This document shows positions 27,001 to 34,882 of a stretch of DNA of 64,000 bases, piece by piece. The stretch is from Chthoniobacteraceae bacterium. GTDB lineage: Bacteria; Verrucomicrobiota; Verrucomicrobiia; Chthoniobacterales; Chthoniobacteraceae. The translations under genes and the position numbers were made by a program. The first letter of the stretch is position 1. The number at the start of each line of letters is the position of its first letter. Under the pieces are notes generated by a model. It did not search any database, was not told the origin of the DNA, and saw only the letters and a program-made list of their open reading frames with translations. The DNA is taken from assembly GCA_947471505.1 (NCBI GenBank), contig CANIWM010000004.1, positions 1 through 64,000 of the forward strand, written 5' to 3'.

Positions 27001-30000
27001 GAAATCGTTGAAGCGCCACCAACCGCTCGTCAATCCGAACACCGCATTTAGCCACAGATGCGGTGTGGCGACATCGACAAAAAGCAGACTGCCGCCGGGC
27101 GCGAGCAGGTCGTGAATATTGCGAAGCGCGGCCCGCACGTCGCTGACTGCATGCACGACATTCGTGCCGAGGATGATGTCGAAAGAGCCGGACTCCAGTT
27201 CCTGCTCCGCCCCTGGACGCTCAAGATCAAACGTCTTGAATTCCACCTCTGGAAACGCTGCGAGCTTCTGCCGCGCCGATGGGAAAAACGCCGCCGACAC
27301 ATCGCTGAACGTGTAGGAATGCAAGCCGCGCGCGAGCAGCGGCAACACCTGCGAAGCAAGGCCACCGGTGCCTGCGCCGACCTCGAGAATCCTGAGTCCG
27401 CGGCCCGGCGGGAGATTGCGCGCCGCTTCCTGCACTGCGCGAGCGATAGCCGCCAGCCATGGACTGGTGATGACGCCGTCGCCGTAAAACTGATCGAGCA
27501 ACTCCGCTCCACCCCCGGTGAAGAGCACCTGCACTGCCTCCTTTTCGCCGCGGAAGATCGCGCCGAGTTCCGAGCATGTGGTTCCACACAAAAGCGCTTC
27601 CGGCATGTGCCCGGGGAATTTCTCGATGCACATTCTAAGCACGCTCTGAATGGAATCCGCCGCCTTGATAAATGCAGGCGTGGTCCGGTATGCGTCGCCA
27701 TCTTTGGTAAGCAGATTCTCCCGGACAAGATTGTCGGCAAGCTGCACAAATGAAGGCACCATCAAGTCGGCAACACCGAGCGAGCCGGCCGTGAAAAGCC
27801 CGTCTGCGCTGGTTCCCGCACCCATCTCGCGAAGACCGTTCGCGACCTGAGCAGCGGTCAATTCGTCACCCGCCGCACTCGCGGCGTCCAGCTTATCGCG
27901 GCCTCGCATGTCGAGCACTTCATTCAGAGCGCTCAGCGCAACTCCCTGCAACCGGTGCAATGGCACTGGCTCCGAGTGAACCCGCGCCTGCGAAGTCGCC
28001 GAGCGCTCCCACGCTACGTGATACGCCACGTCGCGCCCTTTTCCTGTTCTGCCGGACCGGCGGGAGCCTTCGACGCTGATTGCCCGGAAACCATCGATTC
28101 TCACGCAAGGACGGCCCGATTCATCGAACAGTTCGATTCCGCCCTCCACGAACTCGTCGTTCGCAACCGCCACGGCAGCGCGAACGTGCGTCATCGCACC
28201 CGGCGAACGCAGGAATAAAATGCGCGCAAACCGCACGGGAAGTCTGAGCCCGGCAGTGCGACCTTCCACAGTCGCTGAGCCCGCAGAGAACGTTTGCAGC
28301 GCTCCATCAAAGAGCACCGGATGCAGCGGATACTCGCCCGCCCGGTGTGCGATCGCCTCACCCAACGAGACGCGTCCCATCGACTTTCCACCGCCCGCCG
28401 CGAGCTCGCGAATAGGGCGGAATTCCTCGCCGTAGCGCAGGCCCATCTCGCTCATGTGTCCGTAGAATGTTGCGACATCCACCGCTTCAAGGCCTGGTGA
28501 GAGCGCAGCCTCCCAAGTCGCCGCGGCAAACTGCGACTCCGTGCGCTCGCCACGCATCGAACCAATGACATGGACCGACCACGAAGCCGTGTTTTCAAAA
28601 CGGCTCTGAATCGTGAACGTGCGCTCGATGAGATCGTAAGTCAGCTCCAGCAGAAGGCCGGACGACGTCTCGGGAAGAATCAGGGGCTTCCGAATTTCGA
28701 AATCTTCGACGGCAAACGGTCGTCCTTCAAACAGTTGAACCCCGGCCTCAAGCGCCATTTCCACAAATCCCGCCGCTGGAAACACCGTCATGTTCTCCAC
28801 GCGATGATCCTTCAAAAATGCCATGTGCCGCGCGTCGAGGCGTGCGATCCACGTCGGCGTTGCACGCGGGAGGCGCACGTCGAGCAATCCGCGTCCGCCG
28901 GGCGAGAGACGTCCGTCGCGGAGGTCGCTTGACTCATTCCACCAGCGGCTCTTTTCCCACGCGTAGGCCGGCAGGGAAAGAATCCGGCGCGACGGCGAGA
29001 GAGCTGCGAAATCGAGTACTACGCCGGAGAGATGCAATTCCATCGCGGCTTCCAAAATCGACTCATGTTCCTTTTCGCGACGCGTGGATGCGATGATTGC
29101 AGCCTTTGGAGCGCTCTCGGCGAGGCATTCCTTGATCGAGCGTACCAATGCCGGATGCGCGCCGATTTCCAGCCACACATCGACACCGAACTCTGCAACG
29201 GCTGCCACAGCTGCGGCAAACTCCACCGGCTGGCGCACTCCACGCGACCAATGACCTGCGTCGCACGAGGGACCATCGTACAATCCGCCCGTCACCGTGC
29301 TGAAGAACGGAATGGTCGCATCTCCAGGCATCAGACCGGACAACCCGGCGCGCAAAGCGTCAGCAGCGGGCTGCATCATCGCGTGGTGAAACGGATGGCT
29401 CACTTGCAGGAAGCGCGCAAACACACCCTGCTCTTCAAGCTCTGCGGCCATTGCCTCCAGTGATGTTTTCAATCCGGAGAGCGTGAGTGACCGGGGGCCG
29501 TTGAACGCGGCGATACTGACGGTCCGATCATGTCGCGCAATCAACGCGCGCGCTTCCTCCTCGCTCATACCGACAGCGAGCATTGTCCCACCCGAAGCCG
29601 CACACTCATCCATGTACCGACCGCGGAGGACGATAATCTTTGCGGCCTCTTCGAGTGTCAGAATGCCCGCGACACACGCTGCGGCGATTTCACCGACACT
29701 GTGTCCGACGACCGCCAGCGGATGCACGCCCCACGATTTCCAAAGCTCTGCGAGCGCCATTTGAATCGCGAAAATCGCGGGCTGGGATACCTCCGTTTTG
29801 TCCATGCGCGATTCCGACTCCTGCTTCGCAAGCTCATCCAAAAGTGAAAACCTCGACCACGGACGCATCGCGGCATCACACGCCTCGATAGTCTTGCGGA
29901 ACACAGGCTCGCGGCGCATCAGCTCCCGGCCCATGCTCCAAGATTGCGTGCCTTGTCCGCTCATTACGAAAACCACGCGGGCGGCGTGCTCACGCCGTGG

Positions 30001-31677
30001 CGAGAAAGCTGTCCGGACCTTCGGCCCCTCCTGGCCTGTTGAAAACGAAGCGAGCTCCTGCACGATTTCCGGCATCGAGCGGGAAACCAACGCGAGACGG
30101 TAAGAGTGATGGTTGCGCCTTGCGCCGAGCATGTAAGTCAGGTCCGGCAGCAGGGGCGAATGACCGTTCAATTTTGAATGCTCATCAAGCCAGGCGCTCA
30201 ACCGCCATGCGGCGACTCGCAATGATTCCTCGGAACGCGCCGAGAGCATCACCGGCCAAGCGCGGTCCCGGTCCTCGTTTGAGATGGGAACCTCGACACG
30301 CGCCGGAGCTTCCGCCAGCACTACGTGCGCATTTGCGCCGCCGAAGCCGAATGAATTTACGCCGACCATCCGTCCGGTCGCTGAGTCAGGAAAGTCCTCG
30401 CTTTTCACCGGTACTCGCAGTTTCAACCCTTCGAAATCAATGTTTGGGTTTGGGTTCTCGAAATGAAGATTTGCCGGTATCCGGCCGTGCTGAAGCATGA
30501 GCGCCGCCTTCACAAGCCCGGCGACACCAGATGCTGTTTCGAGATGACCGAGATTCGTCTTCACCGACCCGATGATGAGCGGCGCGTCTGCGGCGCGGTC
30601 CCCGCACAATGCCTCGGCCAGCGCGTGAGCTTCGATCGGATCGCCGACCGCGGTGCCGGTTCCGTGGGCTTCGACGTATGCGATTTGCGACGGCTCGACG
30701 CCGGCGTCCACGCACGCATCCCGCACGAGTCGCGCCTGCGCCTCCGGGCTCGGGAGCGAGATTCCATTGGTGTGGCCGTCCTGATTGACTGCGGAGCCGA
30801 TGATGACCGCATGAATCGGGTCACCGTCTGCAATCGCATCGGAGAGCCGCTTCAACAAAACCATGCCCGCGCCTTCTCCACGGACGAAGCCGTTTGCCGA
30901 AGCATCAAACGCTTTGCACTTTCCCTCCGGTGACAACATCCCTGCCTGGGAAAAGCCGATGAATCCGTCCGGCGTAATCATCACCGTCACACCACCCGCG
31001 AGGGCCGACTTGCAACGACCGGCGAGGATATGTTCGCACGCTACATGCACGGCGGTGAGCGCAGAGGAGCACGCGGTGTCCATCGCCATGCTCGGGCCCG
31101 TGAGATTCAGGCAATACGAAATCCGGTTCGCCGCGATGCTGTGCGCGCTGCCGGTCGGCGTGTGCGCGCTGATTCCAGCTCGGTCGGTCGCGCTGTGCTG
31201 GATGCCCTGATAGTCATTGTGCGAGACGCCTACGAATACGCCGATGTCCGTTCCTTTATCGAAATCCAAAACGACACCCGCGTCCTCGATGGCTTCCCAC
31301 GTAGTCTCAAGCAAGAGCCGCTGCTGCGGATCGATGTAGGCGGCCTCGCGCGGCGAGATTCCGAAAAACTGCGGATCAAACTGGTCGATGCCCTCGATGA
31401 AACCACCGCGCTTCGCGACTGATTTCCCCACGATGCCCGGCTCGGCGTCGTAGAACCGCTCGACATTCCAGCGATCCGGCGGGATGTCGCAGACGGCTTC
31501 GCGTCCATCCATGAGGAGCTTCCAAAATGCTTCCGTGTCGTTGACACCCCCTGGAAACCGGCAGCCGATCCCGATGATGGCGATGCCATCTCTCGCGGAT
31601 TTCGGGTTAATCGGATCTCCGCTTCCGCGTAAAGTCTGCCGGCTGCGTACGGGGATGGAAGTATTCGTATGGGTCAT
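23932..31677 (-). CDS. Highly reducing iterative-type PKS: KS-AT-DH-cMT-psiKR-ER-KR-ACP
   Basis: 2581 residues from the ATG at 31677 (a TTG precedes it). The KS (about 30-455) has C203 in DTACSSA, H338 in EAHGTGT and H378 in KTNLGHLE. The AT (567-880) has S660 in GHSVGE and SHPFHH, which resembles the malonyl-type HAFH. The DH has H958, whose usual GxxxxP is NxxxxP, and D1124 in HPVLFDGALQ. The C-methyltransferase (1345-1610) has the SAM motif ILEVGAGTGG. A structural pseudo-KR follows (1625-1820). The ER (1838-2157) has HAGAGGVGMAAIQIA. The KR has TGAFGGFG, K2289, S2313 and Y2326, with VIDD resembling the B-type LDD. The ACP has S2490 in LGLDSLMA. No thioesterase. A 50-residue acidic tail with LSDAEIERLLGE resembles a docking helix. 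One complete module with no loading domain suggests iterative use. Confidence 0.95.
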   Translation of the reverse strand: MTHTNTSIPVRSRQTLRGSGDPINPKSARDGIAIIGIGCRFPGGVNDTEAFWKLLMDGREAVCDIPPDRWNVERFYDAEPGIVGKSVAKRGGFIEGIDQFDPQFFGISPREAAYIDPQQRLLLETTWEAIEDAGVVLDFDKGTDIGVFVGVSHNDYQGIQHSATDRAGISAHTPTGSAHSIAANRISYCLNLTGPSMAMDTACSSALTAVHVACEHILAGRCKSALAGGVTVMITPDGFIGFSQAGMLSPEGKCKAFDASANGFVRGEGAGMVLLKRLSDAIADGDPIHAVIIGSAVNQDGHTNGISLPSPEAQARLVRDACVDAGVEPSQIAYVEAHGTGTAVGDPIEAHALAEALCGDRAADAPLIIGSVKTNLGHLETASGVAGLVKAALMLQHGRIPANLHFENPNPNIDFEGLKLRVPVKSEDFPDSATGRMVGVNSFGFGGANAHVVLAEAPARVEVPISNEDRDRAWPVMLSARSEESLRVAAWRLSAWLDEHSKLNGHSPLLPDLTYMLGARRNHHSYRLALVSRSMPEIVQELASFSTGQEGPKVRTAFSPRREHAARVVFVMSGQGTQSWSMGRELMRREPVFRKTIEACDAAMRPWSRFSLLDELAKQESESRMDKTEVSQPAIFAIQMALAELWKSWGVHPLAVVGHSVGEIAAACVAGILTLEEAAKIIVLRGRYMDECAASGGTMLAVGMSEEEARALIARHDRTVSIAAFNGPRSLTLSGLKTSLEAMAAELEEQGVFARFLQVSHPFHHAMMQPAADALRAGLSGLMPGDATIPFFSTVTGGLYDGPSCDAGHWSRGVRQPVEFAAAVAAVAEFGVDVWLEIGAHPALVRSIKECLAESAPKAAIIASTRREKEHESILEAAMELHLSGVVLDFAALSPSRRILSLPAYAWEKSRWWNESSDLRDGRLSPGGRGLLDVRLPRATPTWIARLDARHMAFLKDHRVENMTVFPAAGFVEMALEAGVQLFEGRPFAVEDFEIRKPLILPETSSGLLLELTYDLIERTFTIQSRFENTASWSVHVIGSMRGERTESQFAAATWEAALSPGLEAVDVATFYGHMSEMGLRYGEEFRPIRELAAGGGKSMGRVSLGEAIAHRAGEYPLHPVLFDGALQTFSAGSATVEGRTAGLRLPVRFARILFLRSPGAMTHVRAAVAVANDEFVEGGIELFDESGRPCVRIDGFRAISVEGSRRSGRTGKGRDVAYHVAWERSATSQARVHSEPVPLHRLQGVALSALNEVLDMRGRDKLDAASAAGDELTAAQVANGLREMGAGTSADGLFTAGSLGVADLMVPSFVQLADNLVRENLLTKDGDAYRTTPAFIKAADSIQSVLRMCIEKFPGHMPEALLCGTTCSELGAIFRGEKEAVQVLFTGGGAELLDQFYGDGVITSPWLAAIARAVQEAARNLPPGRGLRILEVGAGTGGLASQVLPLLARGLHSYTFSDVSAAFFPSARQKLAAFPEVEFKTFDLERPGAEQELESGSFDIILGTNVVHAVSDVRAALRNIHDLLAPGGSLLFVDVATPHLWLNAVFGLTSGWWRFNDFDLRPMHPLLERAQWEKALIDSGFSETASVSGLIRSQGGESLIGLMARKEWEAPQPVVAPANDAPTEQSWLVFSDYSGLGERLASALRVSGVRCRVAIRGSEFSVDGPDAFTVCAEQPGDWSKLLAACDDAPPERFVYAWTLDESEPANGKDNALLGTDGLFHLAQALANGWPAAKVRLDLVTRGAQAIGLGNDVSVGQAAAIGLMRVIANEYPNVTCRGIDLPSQPDETDDAALWAELQRHDAEREIAFRSEARYVRRIVRGLEKREQELAPTVPLRLESMERGILDSLQLMPFALPDCGPGEVVIEVKAAGMNFRDVLKALALYPAETADARIYGDEVAGIIRAVGKGVTHVSPGDRVFGLAVFGLATHSMARAGDVQKMPDGLSFEEAATLPVVFMTSWHALTTVAHLQAGEKILVHAGAGGVGMAAIQIAHYLGAEVIASAGSPAKRALLEVLGVKHVIDSRRGDFAEAVMALTNGRGVDVVLNALAAEAIPMGLSCLAQFGRFVEIGKRDIYQNSRIPLWPLRKNASFHVVAMDAIFSGDEERTGLLLWKIADLVAQGAMRALPFRSFPACRIDAAFRLMAQGKHTGKVIVSFPEPFVARLGEPLASPFVVKPDGAYLITGAFGGFGKVVAEWLADCGAKHLILVSRSGATTPEAHAFLAKLTARGVSTQVVKADIGDADSVAQLMKEAAAGGPPLKGVFHLAMVIDDALIASLDRERMKKVMAPKAYGAWLLHEATQSLALDCFVMFSSVSSIFGNSAQANYAAANAFLDSLAYHRKAHGLPALVINWGALGGEGYVARNERVAEYLARQGTTPLSPGEVLVLMETFLNAGVTQAMALRVDWSKWRQSFRGSQESPLLELIYAAGIEGPETGGAKSDWRLRIESCAAEERADVIAQAVRSVVGGVLRVKPEGLRSDQPLTDLGLDSLMAVEIENSIESTIGIALPPASLMRARTIGQIATLITEHMGSPTAAPAAPVKEVVPDDAVDIDALSDAEIERLLGEAPETPSDEVLVEKGN

Positions 31678-31780
31678 CAAATTTGTATTCGGGGCTGGTG
31701 GGGCGCCTGGTTGTATCGGACTTACGATTTTTAAAATAGATACGGCTGACCAGAGAGGGAGCGCCGAACTGGTGGTCTAT
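31678..31780. promoter_or_regulatory. Divergent promoter region between PKS operon and asparagine synthetase-like gene
   Basis: This 103-bp spacer must hold both promoters. On the + strand TTGTAT (31711-31716) and TAAAAT (31732-31737) resemble -35 and -10 boxes, but with a 15-bp gap that is shorter than ideal. On the - strand the AT-rich stretch around 31725-31740 and GATACAAC near 31715 could serve the synthase operon. No operator palindrome is evident. The sharing of one short spacer suggests coordinated control of the two units. Confidence 0.4.
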
Positions 31781-33787
31781 ATGTGCGGCATTGCTGGAAT
31801 TATCGATTTATCAGGATTTAGAGCGGTACCCGAGGGCGCGGTTCAAGCGATGTCGAGGGCGCTCACTCATCGAGGCCCGGACGAGGAAGGCTTTCTTCAC
31901 CTTCCAGGGATCACCATGGCCTCGCGGCGGCTCAGCATTGTCGGACTCGCCGACGGTCAGCAGCCCATGTCGAACGAGAACAAGGATGTCTTCGTAGTGT
32001 TCAACGGCGAGCTGTTTGATCACCGCGAACGCCGCGCCGACTTGGAGAAACGAGGACACCGGCTCCATACGCACTGCGACACGGAGATCATTCCGCACCT
32101 TTGGGAGGAGCAGCATGAGGGGATGTTCGAGCAATTGCGCGGGCAATTCGCCATCGCGCTTTGGGATACACGCCAGCGACGTCTCACGCTTGGCCGCGAT
32201 CGGTTCGGCATCTCGCCGCTTTACTGGAGCCGGCAGGGCGACTGGCTGCTTTTTGCCTCCGAAATAAAAGGGCTGCTCGCCTCCGGAATGATCACGCCGA
32301 AAGCCGACCTGCGCGGCATCGATCACATTTTCACCTTCGCCGCGATGCCAGGTCCGGTGACATGTTTCGAAGGCGTCGAGCTCCTCCCCGCCGGTCATTT
32401 CTTGCAGATCACACCCGGAGATAAGTCTGGACTCAAAGCACTCGTCAGCGAGCGTGCGTTCTGGGAAATGGACTTCCCGAACCAAGGCGACGAAGACTCC
32501 GATGATGACCCGAAAAGAGTCGTGGATGAATTCGAGCAGGTGCTTCTGAATGCTGTGGAGAAGCGGCTTCGCGCGGATGTGCCGGTAGGCGCGTATCTGT
32601 CAGGCGGGCTCGATTCGAGCATGATCGTAGCAATGGCAAGCCGGATCAAAGGTCCGGCCATCAACACATACACGATTCGCGTGGACGACCCGGCGCTCGA
32701 TGAGCTCAGTGCCGCTAATCTCTCCGCAAGGCACATCGGCACGAAGCCGCCCATCGTTGAGGATTTTCGCCCCGGCGACGCCATCGATACTTACCCGGAG
32801 CTCATCCGCGCCGCCGAGGCACCCGTCATCGACACCTCTTGCGCGGCGTTGCTGAAACTCGCGAGAAAAGTTCACGAATGCGGGCAGAAAGTCGTGCTTA
32901 CCGGCGAGGGCGCCGACGAATGGCTGGCGGGCTACCCGTGGTATAAAATCGCAAAAGTGCTCGGTGCTCTCGATGCCATCCCCGGCGTTCGGCTTAGCGA
33001 CAAAGCACGGCGCGCATTCCTTCGCCTCAGCAAAGTGCCTCAGTATCCTACGGAATACCGGCAGGGGCTGGAAGCTGCCGTTGGCGGACCGAATGCGTGG
33101 ATTGATTCCTACGGCGTCCTCGCGCTTTCGAAGCTCCGCTTTTACGCTGCACCGATGCGGGAACTGCTTCAGCAGCAGACGCCATGGGCGGGACTCGGGA
33201 TCAATTTGGAGCGCGCCAAACACTGGCATCCGCTGAACCGCGGACTGTGGGTCGGCGCACGCGTGACACTCGCCGGACACCTGCTGCAGGCGAAGGGCGA
33301 TCGCGTGTCGATGCACTCCTCGGTGGAAGTGCGTTACCCGTTTCTCGACGAAGACGTGTTCGATTTCACCGCAAAGCTCAATCCCCGGTGGAAGCTGCGC
33401 GGCTTTCGAGACAAGCATCTGCTGCGACTCGTCGCCGAGCGCTGGCTGCCGCCGCAAATCTACAACCGCCGCAAAGTGATCTTCCGTGCGCCGCTCGACA
33501 GCTTCCACATGGACCCCGAGCCAAAATACGTCGGCGAACTTTTGAGCGACGAATCGCTTCGCCGTACGCGCTACTTCGACATCGCCGAGGTGAGCCACTG
33601 GCGAAAAGCATTCCGTCAAATGCGCCCCGGCTCACTGCCGCGACTCTCCATAGAAATGGGTCTCGCCGCCGTAGTCGCCACGCAGCTCTGGCATCACACC
33701 TTCATTGACGGAAACCTCGCGGACCTGCCGACATCCGTATTCACGCCAAAGACGTGGGACGTGGCATCGGCGTTCTTTGCCGAGTAG
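31781..33787 (+). CDS. Asparagine synthetase (glutamine-hydrolysing)-family amidotransferase
   Basis: 668 residues starting at ATG 31781, so that after Met removal Cys2 of MCGIAG is the N-terminal nucleophile of the class-II glutaminase domain (residues 1-210: RGPDEEG, FNGELFD). The synthetase domain carries the pyrophosphate loop SGGLDSS (274-280) and later GEGADEW and VRYPFLDEDVFD. Normal members make asparagine from aspartate, glutamine and ATP. Several relatives in biosynthetic clusters amidate or cyclise other carboxylates. Starting 103 bp from the synthase operon in the opposite direction, it may convert the carboxylate of the product into an amide, but a housekeeping role cannot be excluded. 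Confidence 0.88.
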   Translation: MCGIAGIIDLSGFRAVPEGAVQAMSRALTHRGPDEEGFLHLPGITMASRRLSIVGLADGQQPMSNENKDVFVVFNGELFDHRERRADLEKRGHRLHTHCDTEIIPHLWEEQHEGMFEQLRGQFAIALWDTRQRRLTLGRDRFGISPLYWSRQGDWLLFASEIKGLLASGMITPKADLRGIDHIFTFAAMPGPVTCFEGVELLPAGHFLQITPGDKSGLKALVSERAFWEMDFPNQGDEDSDDDPKRVVDEFEQVLLNAVEKRLRADVPVGAYLSGGLDSSMIVAMASRIKGPAINTYTIRVDDPALDELSAANLSARHIGTKPPIVEDFRPGDAIDTYPELIRAAEAPVIDTSCAALLKLARKVHECGQKVVLTGEGADEWLAGYPWYKIAKVLGALDAIPGVRLSDKARRAFLRLSKVPQYPTEYRQGLEAAVGGPNAWIDSYGVLALSKLRFYAAPMRELLQQQTPWAGLGINLERAKHWHPLNRGLWVGARVTLAGHLLQAKGDRVSMHSSVEVRYPFLDEDVFDFTAKLNPRWKLRGFRDKHLLRLVAERWLPPQIYNRRKVIFRAPLDSFHMDPEPKYVGELLSDESLRRTRYFDIAEVSHWRKAFRQMRPGSLPRLSIEMGLAAVVATQLWHHTFIDGNLADLPTSVFTPKTWDVASAFFAE

Positions 33788-34000
33788 GCGCGGCTACTTG
33801 TAAGACTCCAGCGCCACGCGCCCGCAGGGCGACGATATTGGGTTGGTTCAATGCGCTTCCACAGTCAGCGCCGATGGTGGCATGACAAAGCCCACCCGTC
33901 AAACGACGGCGGGACAATATACTGATGGATTTCAGCAAGAAACGGAGTGCGAGGTGCGGCAGGCAACGGCATTGTCGTAGCCGTCCGATACACGCTTTCC

Positions 34001-34762
34001 ATGAAGAATCACATTCGACTCATCGCCGCCTGGCTCCTAGTCGCCGTTAGTTGCGGGGACGATTGGAAGCCCAATTTTCCTATTCGGGAGCTGTTTGAAG
34101 AGGGACGCTTCGTTTTTGAGCAAAACTGTATCGTCTGCCACGGGCAATTCGGTGACGGAACAGGAGAACTATCTCCCGGGCTTTCGATCAAGCCGCGCTC
34201 TTTCCGCGCTGGGGTATTTAAGTACCGCACGACGCCGGCTGGGAAGATGCCGACCAATGACGACCTGAAGCGCACGGTGCGCGATGGCGTCACGGGGACC
34301 GCGATGGGCATGTTCACAAATCTTCGCCAAGAGGAGCTCAACGCGGTCGTTGAGTACATCAAAGGGTTTTCGCGAAAATGGAAAGACCCCGCAAACTATG
34401 CACCGCCGATCAAATTCCCGGTGACACCGGCGTGGTTTGGCGATGCGGCGAAACGGAAGCTGGAGGAGGATTCCGGAGCCGCACTTTACCAGACGCACTG
34501 TGTGGCATGCCATGGGAAGGACGGGGCAGGGGATGGGCCAGCCGCAGCAGCGCTCAAGGATGATCTCGGGAACCCTGCGCAGCCTGCCGATCTCCGGGCT
34601 CGATTCTATCGAAATGGTGACGAGCCTCACGACATCTACCGTGTGCTTTCGCTTGGCATCAGCGGGACGCCGATGGTGTCTTGGGAAGCGACGCTGACAT
34701 CGGAACAACGATGGCAGTTGGCGGCGTATCTGCGGAAGCTCTCTGCCGTTTCCAAAGAGTAG
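34001..34762 (+). CDS. Diheme c-type cytochrome, probably a lipoprotein
   Basis: 253 residues from the ATG at 34001. The N-terminus MKNHIRLIAAWLLVAVSC reads as a lipoprotein signal, with Cys18 as the likely lipid-anchored residue. Two class-I cytochrome c domains follow, each with a haem site: CIVCH near residue 45 and CVACH near 165. Methionines in downstream loops such as AGKMPTNDD and GTPMVSW could be axial ligands. It likely passes electrons in the periplasm to or from a membrane complex that is not encoded nearby. It precedes the PSCyt1/DUF1549/DUF1553 gene by 120 bp in the same direction and may be coexpressed. Confidence 0.85.
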   Translation: MKNHIRLIAAWLLVAVSCGDDWKPNFPIRELFEEGRFVFEQNCIVCHGQFGDGTGELSPGLSIKPRSFRAGVFKYRTTPAGKMPTNDDLKRTVRDGVTGTAMGMFTNLRQEELNAVVEYIKGFSRKWKDPANYAPPIKFPVTPAWFGDAAKRKLEEDSGAALYQTHCVACHGKDGAGDGPAAAALKDDLGNPAQPADLRARFYRNGDEPHDIYRVLSLGISGTPMVSWEATLTSEQRWQLAAYLRKLSAVSKE

Positions 34763-34882
34763 CCTAACGTCACGAACGAGGACACGCGGTTCGAGCGTTC
34801 TCCGGCACTGATGTCTTGAACCTCGAAGGAAACTCGCTGGAGTTGCGCAACTCATCCGTATCTCGGATGTTTGATGACCATT

